DNA of 64,000 nucleotides from Poa pratensis (lineage: Eukaryota; Streptophyta; Magnoliopsida; Poales; Poaceae). How positions within the stretch are numbered: position 1 is the first letter of the stretch; every line of letters starts with the position of its first letter. The stretch spans positions 20,964,369-21,028,368 of the forward strand of contig CAMZMU010000080.1 of the NCBI GenBank assembly GCA_947311845.1, read 5' to 3'. The notes below the pieces were generated by a model, which worked only from the letters and a program-made list of their open reading frames with translations, was not told the origin of the DNA and did no database searches. This document shows, in pieces, positions 9,990 through 19,799 of the stretch. The translations under genes and the position numbers were made by a program.

Positions 9990-11436
9990 GTGTTCCATCA
10001 ATGGCACCGTCCCAGATGTGCCTCAATTGCTCAATTGGTCCGAGAAGTTGATCATCCCGGAAGGCTGGCACTTGTGGTCGCCCCCAAGGTCGCAGATTAC
10101 AATATCTCCAAAGTACTGATGGATGGTGGTAGCAGCTTCATCATCCGCTACTATGATACGTTCCGTCGGATGAAGATCCCCGAGTCGAAGTGGCAGCCCA
10201 AAAAAAATACTTTCCGTGGCATCATGCCAGGGAAGTCGGCTGACCCACTCGGCCGAATCCACCTCGACGTCACCTTTGGTGATAAGGATAACTTCTGCCT
10301 AGAGTCGCTCTCCTTCGAGGTGGTCAATTTCAAGAGCCAATATTACACACTCTTTGGGTGGCCTGCCTTGGACAAGTTCATGGCTCGACCGTGCTACACA
10401 TGCATGAAGATGAAGATGTCGGGTCCCAATGGCGTGATTACTATCATCAATGACAAGGAAAAAACTCATGAGTCCAAGATCGACGTCGCTGCCTTCGCCA
10501 ACTCTGCCATCGTGGCCAAGGAGCTCGACCGATACAAGGAGCAAGTTGACCCGAACAACATGACGCCCATGAAGAAGCTAACTCTCGAGCCCGGCTTTAG
10601 AATCAAGACGGCCAACGATACAAAGCAGATTGACCTCTTCGAGGGCGACTCTTCCAAGCAGGCGAGCATTGGCTCACACATAGATGAGACATAGGAAGGC
10701 GCGCTCATAAATTTCCTCTATGAGAATCGAGACATGTTCGCATGGAAGCCGTTTGACATGCTATGTGTACCGAGGGAACTTGCTGAGCACTCACTCAATG
10801 TATCCAAAGACGTGAGGCCGGTGCGATAGCCCCTTCGGCGTTTTCATGATGAGAGACGCCGAGCTATTGGTGAAGAAATCACTCGGCTACAAGATTTTGG
10901 GTTCATCATTGGGGTCTTCCACCCCGAGTGGCTAGCAAATCCAGTCCTCGTGCTTAAGAAAAAGGGGACTTGTCACATGTGTATAGATTACATAATCCTA
11001 AACATGGCATTCCACAATGATCTGTTCGCATTGCCTCGCATCGACCAGGTGATAGATTCCACGGTTGGCTGTGAGCTCCTGTGCTTCCTCGATACCTACT
11101 CAGGCTACCATCAGATAAAGATGCTCATAGAGGATCAAGAGAATACTTCCTCCATCATGCCTTTCTACGCCTTCTGCTATGTTTCGATGCCCTTCGTCTT
11201 AAAAAATGCTGGAGCAACATACCGGAGATGCATGTAGAAGTGTCTGCACGAGAAAATTGGCCACAATGTTCATGCCTATGTGGATTAAATCGTGGTCCAG
11301 TCGAAGTAGAGCGGCGACTTAATCGCCTAATTAACAGAGACATTCGCCAACCTTCGAAAGTACAACATGAATTTGAACCCGAACAAGTGCGTCTTCGGGG
11401 TCCTAGCCGGCAAGTTGCTTGGTTTCAACCTTGAGA
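9990..11436 (+). pseudogene. Gypsy protease and reverse transcriptase remnant
   Basis: Protease-type active site LMDGGSS lies near the start, followed by the connector typical of plant Gypsy pol. RT motifs in order are HPEWLANPVLVLKKKGTC, the LPRIDQVIDST region, FLDTYSGYHQIKM and MPFVLKNAGATYRRCM. The catalytic YVDD box reads YVD-stop-IVV (~11276), so the enzyme is dead. Another stop occurs near 10827. Family knowledge: this polyprotein part would process capsid protein and copy element RNA. Confidence 0.85.
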
Positions 11437-11496
11437 AGCCCAAGTGCTTGCGAGACGTCCATCGACTCACCGGTTGCATCGCCGACATCAGCCGGA

Positions 11497-11596
11497 TTGC
11501 ACCAACACGATATTAAGAGCTATTCTTGGTGTCGATGCCGGGTGTAATTGATATCGTCTTGATATTTAATATATTTCCTTTATCGAAAAAAATACC
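11497..11596 (+). mobile_element. 3' end of the LINE-like element, left arm copy
   Basis: GTGTAATTGATATCGTCTTG, then ATATATTTCC and a short A-run (11585-11592), is the usual 3' terminus of grass LINEs. TGCCTGCCAAGGG at 11597-11609 is the target duplication, shared in slightly changed form with 6632-6644. A short piece at 11497-11520 is in the opposite orientation to the tail, as after a twin-priming inversion or a repair event. Confidence 0.7.
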
Positions 11597-12534
11597 TGCC
11601 TGCCAAGGGTTCAAATTACGTTGTCTTTTTGGCCAATTTTAGATGCTCATCTAGTATATCTTCTGCTATCGTGGTAACATGAAGGCATGGAAACGCCTAC
11701 ACTACGATACAATACTCTCCGGTCCCCACGCATGCGATTTAGCTCCGCTTTAGCACAACTATAGTTGATTTGTAGGGCTGCCGCTAATTGGCATAGCCCG
11801 CTATTTTAAACTTTGATCAAAACATTTGTCAAATCCTTGGCTTTACCCTGATGTTGTAATTTTTTATTCTCTTTTCCTGAATGAATGAATTTCCCTAATA
11901 TTTTACTTGATTCGATTCAGTTCAGTATACTTGTGGGAAAACTGATTGAAATCAAGTAGCTTGATTCATTCTAACTGACAGAGATTAAGCATTTGTCATT
12001 TTTGCCTTAATTAATTAAGTTAACTTCTCAATTCTTATATATTTTCTTGATGTAAAAAAAAGGGAAACATGGGGCGGCCATCCTTGATACTAGAGTATGA
12101 CCTTGGAGGAGAAGGTAATTGTTCGAGGCTCCAGAATCCATAACAGAAGAACCGCTGCTTAAACTCAACCCGGTTGCAGCTGCCATCTCGATGATGTCCT
12201 GCTGTGAGAATGCAATGGATAACACCATCAATGTTTCAGACATTGTTTTGAGTGAAGTGATGTACGAGTGTGAGAAGGAGCTCATGGAAAAGTCGGCGAT
12301 CAAAGAGACGATATCTGAACTGCTGGACATCATCCCTATGTTGCAAGTTGAGAAGGTCCCTGGAGAACTCAGGGCATCACCTTTAGCTAGTGAATGCTTA
12401 CTCGGAAGAGTGTTACCTCTAGATGCCTCAACTCGGCAGATTGGATGAATGGGTTAGTAAGGCCAAATTTCCTAGATTTCCAAGGTATCGACTTCCAGGC
12501 AGCATTCGGGCTGAGGAAGAAGTGGGTATGCTGA

Positions 12535-12558
12535 TCTCTCTCTCTCTCTCTCTCTCTC
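12535..12558. repeat. (CT)n microsatellite
   Basis: About 12 CT units in the first intron of the left CCT pseudogene, absent from the matching place of the right copy. Confidence 0.9.
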
Positions 12559-12927
12559 GCACTACACAAATATGGAATTATTATGATGCGGACTGAATTT
12601 TGTGTCTCAAGTAAGTACAGAAACCAAACCGATAAGGCATTGCTCTCTCATTGCATTGGACAAACCTCACTTTAGATGTAGATGGTGTGAAGATTAGTGC
12701 TTTGCTCAACATGAAAAGGCCGTTAAATAAAGGTACGAATGACACTAACTAGTGATGTGATTTCAGATGTTACTAATTGTACTCGAAGCCACCTTTCCCT
12801 TAATGACATGTTCACTGCTTTAGCTGATACAAGGCATATACATACTCAGCACACTAAATGGTATCTACTGTGTTTTCTTCCAAGTTACTTAATTTTTAGA
12901 TATGCAAGATAGTAGTATATGTTCTCT

Positions 12928-13000
12928 ATTTTTTTTATAGAAAGGGGGCTTGAGAAGAGCCCGGCTTTGTATTAACAAAGCCATCGACCGGCCAGGATAA
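12928..13000 (-). mobile_element. Very short 5'-truncated LINE insertion with target duplication
   Basis: A 73-bp insert absent from the right arm. It starts with a T-run, continues AGAAAGGGGGCTTGAGA (a LINE tail in reverse) and is flanked by ATGTTCTCT at 12919-12927 and 13001-13009. Confidence 0.7.
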
Positions 13001-13740
13001 ATGTTCTCTAATTTACATGCCCACATGAAGTACTTCACACTGATATGTGTTTAGTTAGGATAAACATGCAAAGTAAAAAAAAATACGTTGAAAGCATAAG
13101 ATTACTTACTAGGATTTTACTTTTTGACATAATGTTGGTGCCAATACCCCTCGGCTTCTAACCCTCAGTGACCTCGAAATAAAGGAAAGGAAGCATAGGC
13201 TCTCCAGGTACATGATGAAGAGGTTTAAGAGAAACTTTGGTCGAAAGATCAAGGTATAAAAATCTCTCTTTTTTCTGCTAATTTACATGTAATTAAACAA
13301 GAAGATGGAAGATCAGAGATGCTGATGAATTCAGGATGGGTGAGTGATAAATGTTCGCAACTCTATGCTTGAAGGAAGTCTATGGCAGACAGCCAGCCAA
13401 GAATGTGAGGGAGGTTCGCCAAGATGCTCCGTGGTGACATGCTCAAGCCGAGTAAGTAAAATCATGGGAAGACTGTCGAGGTTGTTGTGAAAATGATGAG
13501 GAAGACAAGGTTGTTGCAAGGAATTATGCTACTGCTGAGCTACGAGTAAAGCTTGTCGGCATCTAGAATCTTCTAGGTGAGGCTACGATGGCTCCTGCGT
13601 CGCGCCGCGCTGCCCCGTCGGAATTAATTTTAGTCACTACATCAATCTGCTGCTCCTTGTGGAATTTCTATTTCCCACGTTCCTCCATAATAGTAATAAT
13701 ATGATCCTTGTGCTGCAAGAGAGTGGAGAGCCCTTGCTAG

Positions 13741-14189
13741 GGAGGCGGTTCTCTGTGTACAAAGGCGACTTTTCAAGTCATCAAAGATGCAATTTTCACC
13801 TTTGTTTCTAATAAATTTTACACAAAGTCATACTTGTAACAATACTAGGAAACTATCATTGATAAATAGATATATAGATACAATATAGATGCTTTTAAAT
13901 CTATCAAGGTTCTGAATGCCTGTCTATAGAAAAGGCCATAGTTTTGCAAGGCTTCTTTTGCTTTCAAAGTTGGGTCCCTGAAACTGATATGTCAATTTGT
14001 TGTGGCTGAATATGGAAGAGAATAACTCTCTACTTCTTGACAGAAAGCACTTCAGCAACCATCAATAAAAGAGTACGCTGCGCTGGTAATAATACTAATA
14101 TTGATAGTTACTAAGATTATTACATGGCAAGCAAGAGAGGAGCCTGGGTTTTATTATTACCATCTTCAAGCCTTTGTACAGAGTGCAGC
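13741..14189. other. Spacer at the centre of the inverted duplication
   Basis: About 450 bp between the arms without a gene or clear internal symmetry. The arms on both sides begin with GGGCTCTCCACTCTCTTGCA and its complement. Confidence 0.6.
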
Positions 14190-15385
14190 CTCCCAAGCAA
14201 GGGCTCTCCACTCTCTTGCAGCAGGAGGATCATATTATTACTAACTGGTACAGCAGAGGAACCCAGGGAAATAGAAATGTCACCCGAAGGAGCGGACTGA
14301 TGGAGCGACTAAAATTAATTCTGACGGGTGGCGTAGCAAAGCACAGCAACTTTCATCCTAGAAAGCGGTGTGCCTCACCAGAAGCTTGTAGACGCCGACG
14401 AGCTTGCTGGCAGCTCAGCAGTAGCTCAAATTCCTCGCATGCAGCCTTTTCTTGCTTCCTTTGCTGGTTTTGCAGCAACCTAGGCGGCCTTCCATGGTCC
14501 TACTTCCTCAGCTTGGGTACGTCGCCGTCGTCCATCTTGGCGAACCTTCCCCGCACATTTGGCTGCCTGTCTAGCAGAGCCTTCATTCAAGCATACTACA
14601 AGCACAGAATCGAAAACATATATCACTCTTCCATGTTCATGTTGAATTACTTGTGAATTAGTGGATAAAAAGGAAGAGATTTGTATACCTTGATCTTTCT
14701 GCCAAAGTTCCTCTAGATCTTCTTCCTGTACCTGGAGGGCTTCTACTTCATTTCCTCACTCTTCAAGTACCGATGGTTACAAGCCTCTCAGCAGATGTGT
14801 GCGCATTTCCCGCGTTCCCAAGCCGAGGGGTATTGGCACCAAGATTCAGTAAAAAAAAGAGGTAAAAATCCGAATAAGTAATCTTAGGCTTGTAACATAA
14901 AAAAATTAACTTTACATGGTGATCCTACCTAAACACATATCAGGATGACATACCAGCGCAAAATACTTCGTGCAGGTGTGTAAATTTGATAAGATATACT
15001 AATATCTTGCATGTCGAAAAATTCAGCAACCTTATAGAAACCACACAGTAGCTAGTGTGCAGAGTAGGTATATGCCTTGTATCAGCTAAAGCATTGACCA
15101 GGCCATTAAGGAAAAGGTGGCTTCGGACATAATTGGTAACATTTGAAATCACATCACTAGATAGTGTGCCCTGCATAGCTTTATTTAACGGCCTTTCTCT
15201 TGAGCAAATCACTACACTGCGCTCCATCTACATCTACAGTAAGTTTTGTCCAATGACTTTTAGGTTTGTTTTCTGTACTTAGCATCTCTGTTTTTGACAG
15301 TGGTGCTCACTGGAGACACAAAAGGTCAGTGCCTGTAATAATAATTCCATATCCATGTAGTGTTTATGTATAGAGGGAGGGAGGG

Positions 15386-16607
15386 GGAAACCCCTCCCTC
15401 CCTCACTGGAGACACAAAAGGCATGAGAAGCGTCCAACGATCTGAGTTCTCTCCCCTCTCCCCTCCCCTCTCGCCCCCCTCTCGCCCCCGCGCGGCGACA
15501 GGGGGGAAACCCTAGCGCCGCCGCCGCCGAGTCCTCTCCTCCTTCCTCCCTCCTCCCTCCCCCGCTGCCACCAAGGGCGCGGCCTAGGCAAAGGCTTGGG
15601 CGCGGCCGGCGGCGGGGGGGAATTCTCGTCCTCGAGTGAAGATGGAGCCGGCGCGGGTTTGGCTCCTTGATCTTGAGTATGGCGCGGCCGTCGGGCGCCA
15701 TGGCGACGTCGAGATCTTGCATCTGGACGACGTGGCGGACGACGTGGGTCCCGGCCCTCCACACGCAGATCGGCGTCTCCGGCGGCTCGGCCCTTTGGGC
15801 TGCGCTTGGGGTGGATCCAACCGCGACAAGGGCGACGGATCTTGGGTGGCGCTGTTCACCTCCGGGTGGCGTGCCGTGCCCAGCGTCCTGCAATTGTTCG
15901 CGCAAGATCTGGAGGTTGTGATGATGGCCGGTGAGAGCCGGGCTCCGATGGGGCCGACGACGGCGGCGCCCGTTGGCGTCGTTTCCTTGATGAAGGTGTC
16001 GCCGCTGTGATTCTTCAACCTCCCGTCTAGTTGTTCCGGGGGAAACCCAAGATCTGTTCAAGATCGGACGATGTCGGCACTTCAGTGTCGATTATCCCTC
16101 TTGGGGGCATCGTTTTGGAACACGTGATGCCTGGAGTGGTCTTACCGGTGGAGCGGCGTGCCATTTTCCGCGTCGACAATGGTGACTCGGCAGCATGGTG
16201 CAGTGGAGTCTCAGCGTGGATGCGTGCAAATGGACGAGGGCAGGGCGGTGGTGCTGTTTGGCGTCATGGTGACGTCGCCGGCTGGCCTTGCAAGGCCATG
16301 GCGTTGATCTTTGCCTGAAGATGGGTTCGAGGAAGACGGCGGTAGCGACTTCTATAGCGCGCGCATGCGGTGCGCGTTGAGGGTCTGCTAGACCGGTACT
16401 CCGGTTGTAGATGATGCGTGTAGGTGCGAGGTCAAGGCATGCGGCTTTGATCATGGCCACCCCCATCATAGTTTGTTGCTGAGTGGCTGACTTCGGTTTG
16501 ATCAATGTTGTAACTTGTAAGGTTTGATGAATAATTGCGGATGGCTGTGTGCATCATTTTGATGCAGAGGCCGGGGATCCGCACCCCCTTATCTAAAAAA
16601 AAAAAAA
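15386..16607 (+). mobile_element. Non-autonomous LINE-like element with poly(A) tail and 30-bp target duplication
   Basis: The insertion lies in an intron of the right CCT pseudogene. It is flanked by identical 30-bp copies (15356-15385 and 16608-16637, beginning TGTAGTGTTTATGTATAGAG). It starts GC-rich with AAACCCTAGCGCCGCCGCCG near 15509, ends with AGAGGCCGGGGATCC and 13 A residues at 16595-16607, and encodes no reverse transcriptase. The tail, poly(A) and long duplication show target-primed reverse transcription. The left arm lacks it. Confidence 0.88.
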
Positions 16608-16637
16608 TGTAGTGTTTATGTATAGAGGGAGGGAGGG
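16608..16637. repeat. Target site duplication of the LINE-like element
   Basis: Exact repeat of 15356-15385, purine-rich at its 3' side (AGAGGGAGGGAGGG). Confidence 0.88.
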
Positions 16638-17631
16638 AGAGAGAGGGACGGAGAGGGAGAGAGAGACAGAGAGAAAGGATCATATCATACCTGAATGTCT
16701 CCTTCGCTGTAAGCCCTCCGTAGCCTGAATGCCGGCTCAAAGTCTAGCCCTTGGAAATCAAGGAAATTCCGCCTCACTAACCCATCATCCAATATGCCGA
16801 GTTGAGACATCCAGAGCTAACACTCTTCTGGAGTGAGCATTCACCAGCAAAAGGTGATGCCCTGAGTTCTCCAGGGACCTTCTCAACTTGCAACGTAGGG
16901 ATGATGTCCAGCAGTTCGGATATCGTCTCTTCGATCGCCGACTTCTCCATGAGCTCCTTCACCCATTCATACATCACTTCACTCAAACCCATGTCTGAAA
17001 CCTTGATGGTCTCATCCATTTAATTCTCACAGCAGGACATCATCGAGATGGCAGCCGTGACCGGGTTGAGGGTAAGCAGCGGTTCTTCAATTATAGGTTA
17101 TGGAGCCTTGAATCAGTCCCCTTCTCCTCCAAGGTCATACTCTGGTATCAAGGATGGCTGCCCCATGTTTCCCTTTTTTTTACATCAAAAAAATATATTA
17201 TAGTTGAGAAGTCAACTTAATTAATTAAGGCTAAATTGACAAATACTTAATCTCTGTCAATTAGAATGAATCAAGCTACTTGATTTCTGTCAGGTTTCGC
17301 GCAAGTATAATGAACTAAATTGAATCAAGTAACATACCAGGGCAATTCATTCATTCAGGAAAAGAGAATAAAAAAGTACAATATCAGAGTAAAACCAAGC
17401 AATCGACAAATGTTTTGATCAAATTTTAAAATTGCGGGCTATGAAAATTAGCGGCAACCCTACAAATCAGCTATAGCGGAGCTAAATGGCATGAGTGGGG
17501 ACTGGGGAGTATTTTATTGTAGTTTAGGTGTTTTTGTTCATGCCGTCATGCTACCACCAGAGCAGAGCATATACTAGATGAGCATCTAAAATTGTCCAAA
17601 AAGACAACCTAATTTGATCCCTTGGCAGGCA

Positions 17632-18776
17632 GCTTTTATTCAATGAAGGAAATATATTAATATCAAGACGATATCAATTACACATGGCATCTGCACCAAC
17701 ACGATATTAAGAGCTAGTCAAGACATCAAGGATACACACAACCAATTTATTACAAAATGAAAAGAAAAAACGATCAACAAAACGGCTACAGCAATCTTTA
17801 GCGTCAACCAACAATGATATCAACACGAGGGTAACAAGAGAGGTGCTCCGACAACGACACCTTTAAGAAGGAAACGATGCAGGACGTCGACTTTGCTGGA
17901 TCCAACCACGGAGGGGAGATCATGGGTTTTCACCTGAAGAGAATTCAGAGCAAAGTCCAAGCAATGCCTTAAACAAGGGACCACCGCATGAACGCTGCCA
18001 TTGCCAGGTTCAACCAATGAAGGTCGGACCTAGAACTTTCTCCCTGGAACTCGAGACCCAACACTCAAGGAGCACCACAAAAGTGAAGCCGCCAAGTGCT
18101 ACCAGCACTTGCTGATCCATCATCGCACAACAACACACGCACTGGCCTGGTGGGACATAGCCACGCAACTGGAACCATGTGTGCCCAACATGTTGCCGAG
18201 CAGCGCCCAGGGACGCTCGACCTCGACACGGATCCCATGACACGTAGAGTCCATAGACCAATCATGTGAGGCACCTTGCACAAGGTCCAAACCCATGCAT
18301 CGAGCAGGGTAGAGTTGCCAGATCTGTCGTCGCATACGCCTTCATGGGCTATGTTGAGCACTCCAACCCCTGCACCGAGCGTGGGACGACCAATCACAGG
18401 AGCGCGCTACCGGGAAGCGTCACCGTCGCCGTCGCCGGAAATCGGGAACCAATAAATTCCACTGTCACTGCAAATCAGAGATCGGAAAGCTTTCGTCTTG
18501 TGACCATCGCTGTTGTACCCACAGCCGTAGCAGCACTATCACCACTGAGTAGATCCGGGCCCGCTGCACCGGCGTCCAAACTCTGCCGACGCGCGCACTG
18601 GTTAGGGCTCGCGTAGGAGACTAGCCCACCGCCATCGTCCGCCATGCAGGCTTTCCCACCCAGCTTCCTCTGGCGGCGGTGAGGTGGATGGGATGGGGAG
18701 GAGATGGGAGCAGCAGTGGCTAGGGTTTTGCCTGGCCGCCCACCCTAGGACTGAGTCAGGCGTTTAATATCCTCAG
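17632..18776 (-). mobile_element. LINE-like element, right arm copy (non-autonomous)
   Basis: A 1145-bp insert in minus orientation flanked by CCCTTGGCAGGCA at 17619-17631 and 18777-18789. Read in reverse, it starts near an AAAACCCTAGCC leader and ends with the typical grass LINE tail (GTGTAATTGATATCGTCTTG, then a short A-rich end). No reverse transcriptase frame is present. The same insertion, with the same target sequence, is in the left arm, so it preceded the duplication. Confidence 0.82.
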
Positions 18777-18997
18777 CCCTTGGCAGGCAACTAAAGGACA
18801 ACTAATATCTCTGCCCCTGTTACCTGGCTCGCTTTTGTGTGACTTTCAAAGGATGTTTTTTTTAAGAAGGAACCTTCAGGGCTCAATCTATTTATCAAGA
18901 AGAAGATAATTACTTGTTAATTAGCGAAAACCCGGGCGGAAAGCATTACAACGCGCCCGAAAATAGATGGGGCACCACACGTGCACTTCAATCCACC

Positions 18998-19368
18998 GAG
19001 TAGAGGCTTTCAGAGCTAACACTCTTCTGGGGTGAGTACTCACCTGCTGAAGGCGAGGCCCTGAGTTCTCCAGGGATGTCCTCGACTTGCAACATATGGA
19101 TCTTGAGGTCCATTAGCTCGCATATCGTCTCTTTGATTGCCGAGTTCTCCATGAGCTCCTTCTTGCACTCGTACAACACCTCGCTCATACCCATGTCTGA
19201 TACCTTGATGGTGTCATCCATTGCGTTCTCGCTGCCAGATATCATCGAGATGGCGGCCATGACCGGGGTGGTGCCAGGAATTGGTTCCTCAATTATGGTT
19301 TCAGCAGCCTTGAATAGGTCCCCCTCTCATCCCAGGTGATACTCTGATATCAAGGATGGCTGCCCCAT
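18998..19368 (-). pseudogene. Third copy of the CCT-motif gene, exon 1 only
   Basis: ATG at 19368 on the minus strand opens MGQPSLISEYHLG, then a stop. It continues AAETIIEEPIPGTTPVMAAI, SMISGSENAMDDTIKVSDMG, SEVLYECKKELMENSAIKET and MLQVEDIPGELRASP to about 19000. No CCT domain follows. Its 5' flank (19375-19520) also matches that of the right copy. It lies just beyond the outer end of the right arm in the same orientation, indicating an earlier tandem duplication. Confidence 0.8.
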
Positions 19369-19799
19369 GTCTCCCCTTTTTTACATCAAACAAAATATTA
19401 GAAGTTGAGAAGTCAACTCAATTAATTACAAATATTGAAATGTGTGGCACCTGGATTGAATCAAGCTACTTAAATTGTGGCAGTTAGAATGAATCATTAG
19501 ACTAGTATAATGAACTGAATGAAAGATGATCTGTCCAGCTAGCGGGTAGCAAAAGGCCACGGTAGATTAGAAAAACGCTGCCGATGCCAGGTTCTCTTCT
19601 CACGCATCATGGCGGCTAAACACATGTAGGTATAGATGTCCTTGAATTTTAAGGAGAAATCACAATGAGGCGAGCCTGCCAAGAGGGCGATTAGCCAGAG
19701 CACCAGCACGATTGATGGCAGAACGATATGGGAGGATGTTATTGAACGACTACCGGGTATAGTATGTATGTCTTTGATCATTATTTTGACTGACTTGCA
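19369..19799. other. Degenerate 5' flank of the third CCT copy, then unassigned sequence
   Basis: 19375-19520 resembles 17180-17330 (for example GTTGAGAAGTCAACT and AATTAATTA). Nothing recognised from there to the tandem array. Confidence 0.5.

Larger units (their letters stand above)
7112..11490 (+). mobile_element. Truncated Ty3/Gypsy retrotransposon (5' LTR to reverse transcriptase)
   Basis: The presumed 5' LTR runs from TGATGAGAG (7112) to about 7620, with a TATA motif (TATGTATATAAGG, ~7376). A primer-binding-site-like TTGGCGCCCACC follows near 7633. Downstream, broken gag gives way to a protease region with LMDGGSS (about 10118) and a reverse transcriptase. The RT stops just after its thumb region (KPKCLRDVHRLTGC, ~11440-11480). 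RNase H, integrase and 3' LTR are missing. Many stops interrupt the frames. It lies inside the left copy of a LINE-like element, so it arrived after that. Confidence 0.85.
12069..13459 (+). pseudogene. CCT-motif family (CMF) pseudogene, left arm copy
   Basis: ATG at 12069 opens MGRPSLILEYDLGGEG. After a one-base loss near 12117 it continues FEAPESITEEPLLKLNPVAA, AISMMSCCENAMD, SELLDIIPMLQVE and, in another frame, DWMNGLVRPNFLDFQGIDF, up to a splice donor near 12522. The second exon (~13170-13251) encodes the start of a CCT domain (LSRYMMKRFKRNFGRKIK). The third carries MADSQPRM-stop-GRFAK and ends at 13459. The CCT domain is a ~43-residue DNA/NF-Y-binding module of CONSTANS-type regulators; without a B-box this is a CMF protein. 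Frameshifts and two in-domain stops make it a pseudogene. Confidence 0.8.
11597..13740 (+). repeat. Inner left arm of the CCT-gene inverted duplication
   Basis: Runs in reverse complement against 14190-17631, with the CCT pseudogene, its introns and about 0.45 kb of 5' flank matching throughout. Arms are clearly diverged (many substitutions and small indels), so the duplication is not recent. Confidence 0.85.
14510..17166 (-). pseudogene. CCT-motif family (CMF) pseudogene, right arm copy
   Basis: Minus strand. ATG at 17166 opens MGQPSLIPEYDLGGEGD, then a stop, and further on IIEEPLLTLNPVTAAISMM, VSDMGLSEVMYEW, SELLDIIPTLQVEKVPGEL and SVSSGCLNSAYW. With a frame change it continues FLDFQGLDFEPAF and LRRAYSEGDIQ to a donor near 16690. 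The CCT domain is split: LSRYRKKI-stop-RNFGRKIK near 14705-14740, and DRQPNVRGRFAKMDDGD ending at 14510. Three stops in exon 1 plus two in the CCT domain make it non-functional. It gives the better view of the ancestral protein. Confidence 0.82.
14190..17631 (-). repeat. Inner right arm of the CCT-gene inverted duplication
   Basis: Reverse complement counterpart of 11597-13740. It is longer because a 1.2-kb LINE-like element sits in it at 15386-16607. Confidence 0.85.

Noticed and set aside
15279..16061. 260-codon minus-strand open frame over the LINE-like element
   Set aside because: Composition-driven, low-complexity, spans the element's 5' junction and target duplication, with no family resemblance.
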